Position numbers and translations under genes: made by a program
Assembly: GCF_000473065.1 (NCBI RefSeq)
Contig: NZ_AXAZ01000011.1
Span: 1 to 64,000, forward strand
Source: Bradyrhizobium sp. WSM1743
Lineage (GTDB): Bacteria; Pseudomonadota; Alphaproteobacteria; Rhizobiales; Xanthobacteraceae
DNA: 64,000 bases
Direction: 5' to 3'
In this document: positions 17,316-27,400 of the stretch, one piece after another
How the letters are laid out: the number at the start of each line of letters is the position of its first letter
Numbering within the stretch: the first letter of the stretch is position 1
The notes under the pieces: generated by a model
What the model was told of the DNA's origin: nothing
The model's database searches: none
Seen by the model: the letters and a program-made list of their open reading frames with translations, nothing else

Positions 17316-17834
17316 ATGGCGACCGATCATATCCGATACGATGTGCTGGCCCGCGATGCGCTGCGCGGCGTGCTGCGGAAGGTGCTGACCGATGCCGCGG
17401 CCCATGGCTTGCCGGGCGAGCACCATTTCTTCATCACCTTCGTATCGAAGGCCGAGGGCGTGAAGCTGTCGCCGCGGCTGCTGGCGCAATATCCGGACGA
17501 GATGACGATCATCCTCCAGCACCAGTTCTGGGACCTGACCGTGCTCGAGGACCGCTTCGAGGTCGGCCTGTCCTTTGGCGGCATTCCGGAGCGGCTGGTG
17601 GTGCCGTTCAGCGCCATCAAGAGTTTCCTCGATCCGTCCGTGAAATTCGGCCTCCAATTCGATACGTCCGATGTCGCTGAAGTGACGCCCGAGAATTTGC
17701 CGGCTGCGCCCGCGCCATCGGCCGTATCGGTCCCGGCACCTGCCACGGAAAAGGCAGAAGCTGCCGATGAACCGCCCCCACCGAGCCAGGGCGGCGCCGA
17801 AGTCGTACGGCTCGATCGTTTCCGGAAGAAATGA
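17316..17834 (+). CDS. sspB: SspB, ClpXP adaptor for ssrA-tagged proteins (alphaproteobacterial type)
   Basis: This 172-residue adaptor binds the ssrA tag and tethers the substrate to ClpX for degradation by ClpXP. The substrate-binding domain occupies about residues 1-125, with the typical segments HHFFITFVSK, LSPRLLAQYPDEMTIILQHQFWDL and VPFSAIKSFLDPSVKFGLQF. A flexible Pro/Ala-rich linker leads to a short C-terminal tail (EVVRLDRFRKK), which should be the ClpX-binding module. The ATG at 17316 has AGGA seven bases upstream. It begins about 115 bp after the tmRNA that makes the tag, a direct functional pairing. Confidence 0.92.
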   Translation: MATDHIRYDVLARDALRGVLRKVLTDAAAHGLPGEHHFFITFVSKAEGVKLSPRLLAQYPDEMTIILQHQFWDLTVLEDRFEVGLSFGGIPERLVVPFSAIKSFLDPSVKFGLQFDTSDVAEVTPENLPAAPAPSAVSVPAPATEKAEAADEPPPPSQGGAEVVRLDRFRKK

Positions 17835-17934
17835 TTAGGTTGGGCCCGAGCCCGTCGCACACGGCCAAACTGCCTATATAGAGAAGCACATGAAAAGGCC
17901 GTGCGGCGTTTCGCGCGGCGGAATGGATGTGCTC

Positions 17935-19356
17935 ATGGCCAAAGCTTCCCGCTCGAAGACCGCCCGCCCCGCAGCCCGCACCGAGACCGACAGCTTTGGT
18001 CCCATCGAGGTCCCAGCCGACCGCTATTGGGGAGCCCAGACCGAGCGGTCGCGGCAGAATTTTCGCATTGGCACCGATCGCATGCCGATCTCGCTGGTGC
18101 ATGCGCTCGGCATCGTCAAGCTCGCCGCCGCGCAGTCCAATCTCGAGCTCGGCCTGCTCGACCAGCGCCGTGCCAATGCCATCATCCGCGCCGCGCGCGA
18201 GGTGATCGAGGGCAAGCTGGACGACCATTTTCCGCTTGTCGTGTGGCAGACCGGCTCGGGCACGCAGAGCAACATGAACCTCAACGAGGTGATCGCCAAC
18301 CGCGCCAATGAGCTGCTCGGCGGCGAGCTCGGCGCCAAGAAGCCGGTGCATCCCAACGACCAAGTCAACATGAGCCAGTCGTCGAACGACTCGTTTCCGA
18401 CCGCGATGCACATCGCGGCGGCAAGCCGCATCAATGCCGATCTCGTCCCTGCCCTCGGCGAGTTGCTGCGCGCGCTGCGCAAGAAGGAGAAGGAGTTTTC
18501 GAAGATCGTGAAGATCGGCCGCACCCATACCCAGGATGCGACGCCGCTGACGCTGGGTCAGGAATTTTCCGGCTATGCCGCGCAGGTCGAAAGCGGCATC
18601 GCCCGCCTCAAGGTCGCGGTGAAGGACCTCTATCCGCTGGCGCAGGGCGGCACCGCGGTCGGCACCGGCCTCAACTCGAAGCCGCGCTTTGCAAAGCTGT
18701 TCGCCGAGCACGTTGCCGGAATCACCAAGCTCCCCTTCACCAGCGCCGCCAACAAATTCGAGGCACTGGCCTCGAACGACGCCTATGTGCTGGCGCACGG
18801 CGCCATCAATTCGGTCGCGACCGGCCTGTTCAAGATCGCCAATGACATCCGCCTGCTCGGATCGGGCCCCCGCTCGGGGCTCGGCGAATTGATCCTGCCG
18901 GAGAACGAGCCCGGCTCCTCGATCATGCCGGGCAAGGTCAATCCGACCCAATGCGAGGCGATGACCATGGTGTGCTGCCAGGTATTCGGCAATCACACCG
19001 CCATCACCGTCGCCGGCAGCCAGGGCCATTTCGAGCTCAACGTCTACAAGCCCGTGCTGGCCTACAACATGCTGCACTCGATCCGCCTGCTCGCGGATGC
19101 CGCCCGCTCCTTCACCGAGCATTGCGTCAGCGGCATCCGCGCCGACGAAAAGCGCATCAAGGAACTGATGGAGCGCTCCCTGATGCTGGTGACGGCGCTG
19201 GCCCCGAAGATCGGCTACGACAACGCTGCCAAGGTGGCCAAGACGGCGCATGCCAACGGCACCACGCTGAAGGAGGAGGCGCTGCGGCTCGGCTTCGTCT
19301 CGGCCGAGGAGTTCGACCGGCTGGTACGCCCCGAGAAGATGACCAGCCCGGGATAA
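17935..19356 (+). CDS. fumC: Fumarate hydratase, class II
   Basis: This 473-residue oxygen-stable fumarase interconverts fumarate and malate in the TCA cycle. The superfamily signature [11 protein letters not shown] lies at 327-337. The substrate-binding regions [27 protein letters not shown] and [16 protein letters not shown] are intact. The start MAKASRSK is the best match to relatives; ATGs at 17890 and 17923 are in-frame alternatives. It follows sspB on the same strand with a gap of about 100 bp and probably has its own promoter. Confidence 0.94.
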   Translation: MAKASRSKTARPAARTETDSFGPIEVPADRYWGAQTERSRQNFRIGTDRMPISLVHALGIVKLAAAQSNLELGLLDQRRANAIIRAAREVIEGKLDDHFPLVVWQTGSGTQSNMNLNEVIANRANELLGGELGAKKPVHPNDQVNMSQSSNDSFPTAMHIAAASRINADLVPALGELLRALRKKEKEFSKIVKIGRTHTQDATPLTLGQEFSGYAAQVESGIARLKVAVKDLYPLAQGGTAVGTGLNSKPRFAKLFAEHVAGITKLPFTSAANKFEALASNDAYVLAHGAINSVATGLFKIANDIRLLGSGPRSGLGELILPENEPGSSIMPGKVNPTQCEAMTMVCCQVFGNHTAITVAGSQGHFELNVYKPVLAYNMLHSIRLLADAARSFTEHCVSGIRADEKRIKELMERSLMLVTALAPKIGYDNAAKVAKTAHANGTTLKEEALRLGFVSAEEFDRLVRPEKMTSPG

Positions 19357-19631
19357 TTCCGAATTCCGATAGTCATCCGTAATGATACGGACGCTCGGCG
19401 CCCAAAAATATGCGGCTTTGCGGGCGGGATTTGATTACCGTCAATGTTGCGGTGGGGCGGCGTGTTACGCAGCCCCCTCTGCCCTCGAGCGGCGAAATCA
19501 TCCTTTCATACCCCAAGGGGCCGATTGACGAGGACGAGCGAATGGCGATCAAGTCTTGTAGGGCGCAACGCGGCACCCTGTTTCTGAATGTTTCATCCTG
19601 CCTGAAGAGGAGCGGATGATGGAGACGCGGC
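19357..19631. other. Intergenic gap with no recognisable gene
   Basis: This 275-bp region between fumC and the DUF4169 gene shows no convincing coding sequence on either strand. It should contain the promoter for the following two-gene unit. No clear hairpin terminator for fumC was found. Confidence 0.5.
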
Positions 19632-19820
19632 ATGGGGAACGTCATCAACCTGAATCGTTTCAGGAAGCGCGCCGAGCGGGAAGCCTCGGCGAAGCAGGCG
19701 GACGCCAACCGGGCGAAATTCGGGCGCACGAAGGCGGAACGGTCGGCGGAGGAGAAGCGGGCGGACCAGGCCAAGGAACATCTGGACCAGCACCGGATCG
19801 ATCGCGAGGAGCAGCCATGA
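19632..19820 (+). CDS. DUF4169 family protein
   Basis: This 62-residue highly charged protein begins MGNVINLNRFRKRAERE and is almost entirely helical, with many Lys, Arg, Glu and Ala residues. This is the pattern of the DUF4169 family of Rhizobiales. No function is known. A GGAG site precedes the ATG by 9 bases. Its stop overlaps the start of the following ribbon-helix-helix gene by 4 bp (ATGA), so the two products are made together. Confidence 0.85.
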   Translation: MGNVINLNRFRKRAEREASAKQADANRAKFGRTKAERSAEEKRADQAKEHLDQHRIDREEQP

Positions 19821-20068
19821 AGTCGCCGGTCGTGAAACGGTCGATCGTCGTCGCCGGTCACAAGACCAGCGTCAGCCTGGAAGAGGCGTTCTGGAACGGC
19901 ATGAAGGAAATCTCCGGCCTGCGCAACATGACGTTGTCCGAGCTGGTCGGCGAGATCGACAACAACCGGCAGCAGGGCAATCTGTCGTCGGCGATCCGTC
20001 TCTTCGTCCTGGACTACTTCAAGAGCCGCGCCATGGCCGCCCAGCCGGACAAGGTCCCGGCCCAATAG
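19817..20068 (+). CDS. Ribbon-helix-helix domain protein
   Basis: This 83-residue protein begins MKSPVVKRSIVVAGHKTSVS. The sequence KRSIVVAGHKTSVSLEEAFW would form the ribbon strand and first helix, and MTLSELVGEIDNNR the second helix, of a MetJ/Arc-type fold (the RHH_4-like family common in Rhizobiales). It may bind DNA as a dimer, but members of this family lack established targets. The start is fixed by the ATGA overlap with the DUF4169 gene, a conserved pair that may act as partners. Confidence 0.82.
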   Translation: MKSPVVKRSIVVAGHKTSVSLEEAFWNGMKEISGLRNMTLSELVGEIDNNRQQGNLSSAIRLFVLDYFKSRAMAAQPDKVPAQ

Positions 20069-20099
20069 CCACCGGGCGCCCTCGACGGAGCCCCGGCCC

Positions 20100-20128
20100 C
20101 TGCACTTTAAAATCACTCTAAGGTGCAG
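20100..20128. promoter_or_regulatory. Irr-box-like palindrome upstream of feoAB
   Basis: CTGCACTTTA and TAAGGTGCAG are inverted (9 of 10 positions) around AAATCACTC. Read on the other strand the core TTAGAGTGATTTTAA resembles the rhizobial iron control element bound by Irr. It lies about 55 bp before feoA. A -35-like TTGACC follows at about 20149. Iron-responsive control of feoAB is therefore likely, but the regulator is inferred. Confidence 0.55.
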
Positions 20129-20181
20129 CTTCGACGGGCGCGTGCGCTTGACCTCAATGCCCTGCGTTGAAAATACAGGGC

Positions 20182-20457
20182 ATGACCGACACCACTGACA
20201 CGCGTTCGCACATGCCGCTGGGTCTGGCCCAGCGTGGCTATACCGGCGTCATCCAGCACCTTGCCGCCAAACAGGCGGGCTCGGCGCTCTCGGACGTCGA
20301 GCTCGAGAGCCGCCTGATCGAACTCGGCTTCGTCGAGGGCGCCCGGGTCGAGATCTTGCATGAGGGGCTGGTCGGGCGCGACCCGATCGCGGTGCGGGTC
20401 GACAACATCACCATCGCGGTGCGCCGTCGCGAAGCCATGGCCATCATCGTCGCCTAG
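20182..20457 (+). CDS. feoA: Ferrous iron transport accessory protein FeoA
   Basis: This 91-residue SH3-like protein of the FeoA/DtxR-C-terminal type contains PLGLAQRGYTGVIQHL, ELGFVEGARVEILHEG and DPIAVRVDNITIAVRRREA, the typical FeoA strands. It is cytosolic and thought to support FeoB. The start is uncertain: ATG at 20182 has AGGG very close, a TTG at 20167 is in frame, and ATG at 20212 (MPLGL) would match shorter family members. feoB follows 48 bp later. Confidence 0.88.
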   Translation: MTDTTDTRSHMPLGLAQRGYTGVIQHLAAKQAGSALSDVELESRLIELGFVEGARVEILHEGLVGRDPIAVRVDNITIAVRRREAMAIIVA

Positions 20458-20505
20458 ATCGCGACGGGACGCCTCATTAAAGCTGTTTGCCGGGCCCTTG
20501 ATCAC

Positions 20506-22377
20506 ATGGAATTACCCCTGCTGCATCTCGCCCTGGTGGGCACGCCAAACAGCGGCAAGACCTCGCTGTTCAACGCCCTGACCGGCAGCCGGCAGAAGGT
20601 CGCGAACTATCCCGGCGTCACCGTCGAGCGCAAGGAAGGCTTCTTCGTCACTCCCATGGGGCGCCAGGTCTCGGTGGTCGACCTGCCCGGCACCTACTCG
20701 CTGCGCGGCCGCAGCCCGGACGAGGAGATCACCCGCGACTTCGTGCTCGGCAAGGCCACCGGCGAGACGGTGCCCGATCTCGTGCTGTGCGTCGCCGATT
20801 CCACCAATCTGCGCCTGACCATCCGCCTGCTGCTCGAGCTCAAGCGCACCGGACGGCCGATGATCCTCGTGCTCAACATGTTCGACATCGCGAGCCGCCG
20901 CGGCATCACCGTCGACGTCGAGCGGCTCGCCAAGGAGCTCGGCGTGCCCGTGGTCACCTCGATCGCGGTGCGCAAGGGCGGCACGGCCGACCTGCTGGCG
21001 CTGACCGACGAGATCTCGGCCAAGCTTGCCACTGAGCCACAGGAGAACAGCTGGCGCGCGCTCAGCGTCAGCGAATTGCGCGCGACCCAGCGCGAGGCCG
21101 ACCGCATCATCGCCGACTGCGTCAGCCTGCCTGCCAGCCCCGACACCTGGACCGCGCGGATCGACGCCGTGGTGCTGCATCCGGTCGGCGGCCTCATCGT
21201 GCTCACGCTGATCCTGTTCGTGATGTTCCAGGCGGTGTTCGCCTGGGCGCAGCCGGCGATGGAGCTGCTGAAGTCGGGCTTCGATGCGCTCGGCGAGCTG
21301 GTGCAGGCCACCCTGCCCGAAGGCTTGCTACAAAGCTTCCTGCAGAACGGCGTGATCTCCGGCGTCGGCAGTGTCATCGTGTTCCTGCCCCAGATCATCC
21401 TCATCTTCCTGTTCATCCTGCTCCTGGAAGATTTCGGCTACATGGCCCGCGCCGCGTTCCTGATGGACCGGATCATGGGCGGCGCAGGGCTGCACGGCCG
21501 CGCCTTCATTCCGCTCTTGTCGAGCTTTGCCTGCGCCATTCCCGGCATCATGGCGACGCGCGTGATTGACAACAAGCGCGACCGGCTGACCACGATCCTG
21601 ATCGCGCCGCTGATGACCTGCTCGGCGCGCATTCCGGTCTACACGCTGATCATCTCCGCCTTTATCCCCGCGAAGGACGTCTGGGGCTTCATCAACCTCC
21701 AGGGCCTCGTGATGTTCGGCCTCTACGCCACCGGCATCGTCAGCGCGCTTGCCGTCTCCTTCGTGATCAAGTTCTTCATGATCCGCGACTATACGCCGGC
21801 GCCGTTCATGCTGGAGCTGCCGGACTACAAGATGCCGCGGCTGAAATCGATCGCGATCGGCATCTACACCCGCGCCAAGATGTTCTTGCAGCGCGCCGGC
21901 ACCACGATCTTCTCGATGATGGTGCTGATCTGGTTCCTGGCCTCGTTCCCGCAGCCGCCGGCAGGCAGCACCGAGCCCGCCATCGATTTCAGCCTGGCGG
22001 CGATGATCGGTAAGGCGCTCGCGCCGCTGCTCGCGCCGGTTGGGTTCAACTGGCAGATCGCGGTCGCGCTGATCCCCGGCATGGCGGCCCGCGAGGTCGC
22101 GGTTGCAGCCCTCGGCACCGTCTATGCGATCGAAGGCGGCAAGGAAGCGGCCGAGCAGATCGGCCAGGTGCTGGCGACGAAATGGTCGCTCGCGACCGCG
22201 CTGTCGATGCTGGCCTGGTACATCTTCGCCCCGCAATGCGCCTCCACGCTCGCCGTGATCCGGCGCGAGACCGGAAGCTGGGGATGGATGGGCGTGACCT
22301 TCACCTACATGCTGGTGCTGGCTTATGCGGCGAGCCTCCTGACGTACAACGTCGCGGTCGCGCTGGGCGCGGGATAG
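20506..22377 (+). CDS. feoB: Ferrous iron transport protein B (GTP-dependent permease)
   Basis: This 623-residue inner-membrane Fe(II) transporter has an N-terminal G domain with G1 GTPNSGKT (12-19), G3 DLPG (59-62) and G4 NMFD (124-127). The membrane part has two Gate motifs, the first around SFACAIPGIMATRVI and the second around TCSARIPVYTLIISAF. The protein is shorter than E. coli FeoB (about 770) because the cytosolic linker and C-terminal part are reduced, as in many alphaproteobacteria. No FeoC follows. Expression probably responds to iron through the palindrome at 20100-20128. Confidence 0.94.
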   Translation: MELPLLHLALVGTPNSGKTSLFNALTGSRQKVANYPGVTVERKEGFFVTPMGRQVSVVDLPGTYSLRGRSPDEEITRDFVLGKATGETVPDLVLCVADSTNLRLTIRLLLELKRTGRPMILVLNMFDIASRRGITVDVERLAKELGVPVVTSIAVRKGGTADLLALTDEISAKLATEPQENSWRALSVSELRATQREADRIIADCVSLPASPDTWTARIDAVVLHPVGGLIVLTLILFVMFQAVFAWAQPAMELLKSGFDALGELVQATLPEGLLQSFLQNGVISGVGSVIVFLPQIILIFLFILLLEDFGYMARAAFLMDRIMGGAGLHGRAFIPLLSSFACAIPGIMATRVIDNKRDRLTTILIAPLMTCSARIPVYTLIISAFIPAKDVWGFINLQGLVMFGLYATGIVSALAVSFVIKFFMIRDYTPAPFMLELPDYKMPRLKSIAIGIYTRAKMFLQRAGTTIFSMMVLIWFLASFPQPPAGSTEPAIDFSLAAMIGKALAPLLAPVGFNWQIAVALIPGMAAREVAVAALGTVYAIEGGKEAAEQIGQVLATKWSLATALSMLAWYIFAPQCASTLAVIRRETGSWGWMGVTFTYMLVLAYAASLLTYNVAVALGAG

Positions 22378-22623
22378 CGCCCTCTCAAAACGAAAACTGC
22401 GAAAACAACCCCATGCACAGTAGGCGGGGGCTGTGAAATCAATCGGTTACGGATTATCCTAAGCCCGCTTGCTCCGTCGGGCAAAACAGTGGCATCATGG
22501 CATCGTCGAGGATGGGCAAGGCTCATGCCTTGGCGGACACCGGATTGGTTCCCAGCGGAAGGATTCTGGATTGCTTCGCTTCGCTCGCAATGAGGGTGTT
22601 GATGCGGTCGTGAGGGACGAGCC
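22378..22623. other. Gap after feoB
   Basis: No gene was recognised. The stretch includes fragments of dispersed repeat-like sequence (for example GATTGCTTCGCTTCGCTCGCAATGA near 22572) that resemble degenerate intergenic palindromes. Confidence 0.4.
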
Positions 22624-22872
22624 CTACCTGAAATATCCCAGCACGAGATCCACGTCCGCGCTGCGCGCCACCGTGCCGTTCAGCTCGGCGTCGATGACGC
22701 GGCGACAGGCTTCGATCGCCGCTTGGTCGCCGAGGTCGTTGGCGGCTTCCAGCACGAGCCAGGCGGCGTCGACCGATGCCTTTTCCGGCGCACCGCCGCC
22801 GAGATCGGCGGCGGGGGCCTTGTTGATCTTCTTGCGAACGGCGGTGCCGAATTGAGGCAACATTGCAGACAC
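22624..22872 (-). CDS. Hypothetical protein, 82 residues
   Basis: The protein is not assigned to a family. It has a basic head (TAVRKKINKAPAAD), a glycine-rich turn and a helical C-terminal part containing DAAWLVLEAANDLGDQAAIEACRRVIDAEL. It has no signal peptide or membrane segment. An internal ATG four codons in (MLPQFGT) is an alternative start. It follows the DUF2336 gene on the same strand with a gap of about 10 bp, so it is likely co-transcribed. Confidence 0.65.
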   Translation of the reverse strand: MSAMLPQFGTAVRKKINKAPAADLGGGAPEKASVDAAWLVLEAANDLGDQAAIEACRRVIDAELNGTVARSADVDLVLGYFR

Positions 22873-22882
22873 TCCCCTCTCC

Positions 22883-24001
22883 TCAGTGGACCTGAAGCTC
22901 GGGCTGACGGCCCGCCTCGGCGCCCGCGCCGGTCTTGCGCGACTGGTAGAACTTCAAGATGCTGCGCGAGGTCTCGATCTTGAGCCGGCCGAACTCGCGC
23001 TCATTGTCCTGGAGGTCGCGCGCGGTGATCAGATGATCCTTGGCGCCGAGAAACAGGAGCGACATCGTCGTGTCCCAGGAGAAGTCGAGCGCCTTGCACA
23101 AGACCAGCAGCATCTCGCGATTGCGGTCCATCAGCGCGCGCTCGATTACGTCGACAGGCAGTGACGACAGCAGCGACAGGCCGATCTGCACCTCGTCGAA
23201 GCGGTGCTGGCGCGCATAGTTCGAGATGGAGTCCTGATTGAGGTTGCCCTGCCGGTACTGCGTCGTGACCACGCGCTTGGCGACGAAATAGCTGCGCGAG
23301 GACGGACCGAACTTGGACTGGAGATCGCCGGTGACCTCGGTCACCGAGCTCTGGATCTGCGCCATCATCTCGGGCCGCTCGGTCTCGAGGCGGCGGCGGA
23401 CGTCTTCCGAGGCCTTCGAGATCAGCTGCTGGAAGATGTGGCGCGGCACGTCCTTGCGCAGGCCGAGCTTTTCAGCGAGAATCGAATCGCCCTCGGCACG
23501 GCGAACCATGTGCAACAGGCCCGAGCCCGAGAAGCGCGCGCCCTCGTTCTTGGCAACCGACGTCACGACCTCTTGGTTGCCGCGCTTGACCAGCACGTCG
23601 GTCACGGCTTCGCCGAGCGACTGGCGCTGGGAAATCGCAAGCAGATGCGCCTGGCCCTTGGTCATGGCGCTCTCGACCAGCATCTTTTCGTCGATACGGG
23701 TGGAGTCGCGCAGCACGGGGCCTGCGACCTCGATCTCATCGTCGAGGGCGAGCTTTTCGATGACGTTGAGCGGGGCGTGATCGCACGCCGACATGACTTC
23801 AGAGAGCTGCGCGCGCGCAGCAACCTCGATCTCGTCGGCGAGCCTGCCGATGACCTCGCCGAACATGCTGATCTCATCGTCGCTGTAGCGGCCGGTGATC
23901 AGAATATCGGTCGCATGCCACAAGGCCTTCGCCCTGCTTTCGTCGGTGCCGCGCGCGATCGCGTCGTCCAGATCCTGTAGAAGCGATTTCGCCCCGTTCA
24001 T
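22883..24001 (-). CDS. DUF2336 domain-containing protein
   Basis: This 372-residue all-helical cytosolic protein consists of HEAT-like repeats with many Ala, Leu, Arg and Asp residues. The segments VIGRLADEIEVAARAQLSE and HAPLNVIEKLALDDEIEVAGPVL are characteristic of the DUF2336 family of alphaproteobacteria. The function is unknown; helical-repeat proteins of this sort are usually protein-binding. The start MNGAKSLLQDLDD at 24001 is preferred over upstream readings because the family alignment begins there. Confidence 0.85.
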   Translation of the reverse strand: MNGAKSLLQDLDDAIARGTDESRAKALWHATDILITGRYSDDEISMFGEVIGRLADEIEVAARAQLSEVMSACDHAPLNVIEKLALDDEIEVAGPVLRDSTRIDEKMLVESAMTKGQAHLLAISQRQSLGEAVTDVLVKRGNQEVVTSVAKNEGARFSGSGLLHMVRRAEGDSILAEKLGLRKDVPRHIFQQLISKASEDVRRRLETERPEMMAQIQSSVTEVTGDLQSKFGPSSRSYFVAKRVVTTQYRQGNLNQDSISNYARQHRFDEVQIGLSLLSSLPVDVIERALMDRNREMLLVLCKALDFSWDTTMSLLFLGAKDHLITARDLQDNEREFGRLKIETSRSILKFYQSRKTGAGAEAGRQPELQVH

Positions 24002-24113
24002 CTCGATCACCCCAGTTCTTGGTAGCCCTTTGGCGAACCATCCCGCGCCGCTCGCGGCGGGACGCCAAATTCCTCTGGGAACCGACACTAGAGATGAAAC
24101 GCGAGAATTCAGT

Positions 24114-24138
24114 AAAATCGGCAAATCAGTTTTGCCGA
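24114..24138 (-). terminator. Hairpin with T-run between the asmA-like gene and DUF2336
   Basis: TCGGCAAA and TTTGCCGA pair around a 5-base loop. On the minus strand the stem is followed by TTTTACT. It lies in the 418-bp gap downstream of the large AsmA gene and probably ends that transcript. Confidence 0.45.
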
Positions 24139-24199
24139 CGAAAATTCATTCAAATGCGAAGGAATGCGTTAACGGGCTGGCAAGGTGCTGCGGACGGCT

Positions 24200-24380
24200 C
24201 ACCTCTCCCGCTTGCAAGCGGGAGAGGCGTAGGCCGCCTTCGGCGGCCGTCCCCTCAAAAAAGACGCCGAGGCAAAGCCTCGGCTATGGCGAAGCGCCGG
24301 GTGAGGGCTCTCTCCTCTTGGTGACTATCCCGTTGCGGAGACACCCCCCAACCCTCTCCCGCAAGCGGGAGAGGGAGCGC
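24200..24380. repeat. Intergenic palindromic repeat, family A (compound copy)
   Basis: CACCTCTCCCGCTTGCAAG opens the block and CCTCTCCCGCAAGCGGGAGAGG closes it. The GCGCCGGGTGAGGGCTC core is shared with the copies at 151-272 and 60386-60500. Inside it carries an extra insertion containing GCCGCCTTCGGCGGC and GCCGAGGCAAAGCCTCGGC, two short perfect hairpins. It is non-coding and occupies most of the gap after the AsmA gene. Confidence 0.7.
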
Positions 24381-24419
24381 ACCTCTCGCACAGCTCTCAA
24401 TTGGCGCCAACCAAGCCGT

Positions 24420-27400
24420 TCACGGATTCTGCGGCGTCAGCACCAGCGGCGGCTTTGGCCTGGGCTTGGGAGGCGGCGGACCCGGGGCAGGCTTCACGTC
24501 GATCGGCGGCGGCAGGGGCGCGAGTTGCTGGCTCGCCAGCGGTGGGCTCGGCGCGGCGGGCGCGGCTTGCGGAGCCTTCGGGGTCGGCGCCACCTTAGGC
24601 TTTGCCGGCGCGCGGCGCGGATCCTGGCCCGGCAGCGGCACATTGGCGGGCGCCTGCTCGGGCGCAGCATCCGGAGAGACCAGCGTCGGCAGCGCGGCCG
24701 TTGCCGGCGGCGGCTCGCCGCGCTCGATGGCATCGAGCCGCCGCGTCTCGCGATCGATCGTGCGCACCGCGAGCCATGACGACAGCGGCGCGAGGTCGAT
24801 GGTGCGGCTCAGCTTGTCGGGGGGGCCTGCCGCGAACAGCTGGATCTCCGGCGGGGCACCGGAGAGCCCGGTCATGATCGGCGTCAGGCTGGCGCGGATG
24901 TCGGCCTGGTCGGCGGGAATGTCGTAGCCGCCGGAGACGATGGCGCGGGCGTTCTTGGCTTCCAGCGGTGTTGCGCCGACCCGCAGGCGGCCGTCGCGGA
25001 TCGTGAACGGGATCTGCGCTGAGGGCACCGCAATGCGACCCGCCGACAGCGCAGGCTCGACGAGCTGCCGCAGCCGGTTGTCGTCATTGACCTGGCCGCC
25101 GTCGCTGGCGCGGATGGCGATCTCGAACGCGCGGGGATTAAGGCCGGCGATCTCGGCGGATTCGAGCGTCACCGTGCCGTTGCCGGCGAGCGCACCGGTC
25201 AAGGCCGCGACGCTGCGGCCCTGGCTTGTCAGCGCCATCTGCACCGAGGCGCGGCCCTTGGGCAGCGCGAGGTCGCGATAGCGCAGCACTGTCGCATCGA
25301 CATTGCTGAGCTCGATGCGCGCATTCAACGCAAGACCGCCCGCGCCATTGCGCGCGTCAACGCTCGCAGACATCTCGCCGCCCCCGACGCCGCTCTTGAG
25401 CGCATCGAGCGCGAGCGACTGCCCGTCACTCCGGAGCGTGCCGCCGAAGGGGCGCAGCTCGATTCCGCCAGGCAACGTTCCGCGCAAGGCCTGGAAGGCA
25501 ATGCGACCGCGCCAGCTGTTGACGAGTCCTGCAGTGAGCGGCTCGCTCGCATCGCGTCCCGCCGCGCCGATCGCCATCGCGAGCGCGGGCCCAAGGTCGA
25601 GCGTATCGAGGCCCACCTCGCCGTCGACGCTCTTCTCCTGATCGAGCGTGACCGCGAGACGCCCGCGCAGATGCGAACCGGCCGCGCTGCCGTCGAGATC
25701 GTTGAAGGTCAGGCGGTTGCCGGAGAGCGTGAGGCGCGAGGACAGGCTGACGCTCTGCGCGGACTTGTCGGCCGGGCTGGTCCCGAACAGCGGCGCGAAA
25801 TTGACGTTGCGCACGCGCAGATTCACGCTGCCTTTGGGCTCCGACAGTTCGGCGCTGCCCTGCGCATCTGCGTCCAGCCCGCCGCCGCTGATCTTCGCGT
25901 TCAATTGCAGTGGCCGCCGCCAGGCGCCGCTCAAGCGGCCTTCGAACTGCGAAGCGCCCTCGCCTGCGGCCACCACACGATCGAGCCCGAGCAGGGCCAG
26001 CAAGGTGCCGGCCTGCGGTGTCGACAATTTGGAGTCCAGCGTGAAGTCGCTGCTCTGCAATTTGTCGAGATCGATGCCATTGACGGCTGCCACCGGCGTC
26101 TGCGCGGCCAGCGTCGCATTGGCCTTGAGCTGCGGCGCGTCGAGATCGAGCACGGCGCGGGCATTGCTGCGATCGGCATGCTCGGCGTTCTTGTCGAGGC
26201 TGAGATCGAGCTTGAGACGGGTCGCGCCGGGCAATGACGGGAGGGCATCGAAGCGCGCGCGCACCGCGGGCGCGAACGGCTCGATCAGCGCGGTGAGCTC
26301 ACGCAGCGAATTGGCCGAGGATTTCAGCGCGAGCTTGCCGGTGGCCTTGGTGCGGTCGAAGCTGCCGCTCGCCTCCGTGGTCACGCCGCTGGCCTGGCCG
26401 AAGCGCAACTGCTCCAGGGACAGCGATGCGGGGCTGTAAGCGAGTTTGGCCGCGAACGGCCGCAGCTCCTGGCCGGCGGAGATGGCGCGGCCGATATCGA
26501 GCGAGAGCTTTGCTTCCTCCGGCCATTCGCCCTGCGGCCCGGCCAGCGCGCGCACGAAGCTCGCGGCGGCATCGAGGTCGAGACGGTCGGCCCTGAGGTC
26601 CGCATCGATCCGCGAGCCCTTGCTCGCGCCTGCTCGCACGAAGGCGATGCGGCCCTCCACCGCGCCGCCTTCGATGTCGGCCTTCAGCCTGTCGATGGCG
26701 AGATGATTGGCAGCGATCGTCACGTCGCCGGCGAGGCGCAGCGGCCGCGTGCTGCGGCGGTTGATCTCGCTGCGGCCCTGCAGCCAGGCGACCAGCGTGT
26801 CGGGGTCTGAGGACTCGACGCTGAGACGGCCGCTGAAACTGTCGGCGCCGGGAGCCGCGCCATTGAGCGAGAGCTGCGTCATGCCAGGTGCGCGCAGCTC
26901 GAGCCGCCGGAAGGTCCAGGACCTGCCGTCAGTCGCGAGCTCGGTCGCGATGTTCTGGAGCGGTCGGCCACCGAGCATGATCTGATCGGCATTGAACTCG
27001 ATCTGCGCCGGGATCGGCACCTGCGGGATCGCCGCCAGCCCTGCGCGTAGCGCCGGCATGACGCGCTGCGGATCAGCATCGTCCTTGGCGGTCAGCCTGT
27101 CGGCATCGACCTGCCGCGCCGACAGCACCGCGCGCAGCAGCGGCGAGGCGCCGAACCTGAGGTCTCCGACGCCGCCGAGCTTCAGCGCGGTGTCCTCCGT
27201 GCCGAAGCTCGCATCGATCTGATCGAATTTCGCGCCAGCCGGATCGGCCTTGAACCTGGTCGCGAGCTTCCAGGGCGTGGGCCCCGCCTCGCCCGCCTTC
27301 TTGGTCGCAGGCACGGCGAGCGTCAGCGCGCCGTCGAATTTCGGCTGGCGATTGTCGAATGCGAGCACGCCTTCGAGATCGGCGAGGAAGGCGCGCTCGC

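Noticed and set aside
19410-19619. 69-codon frame in the fumC-DUF4169 gap
   Set aside because: It lacks a convincing ribosome site, and the composition does not resemble neighbouring genes; it was left as unassigned gap.
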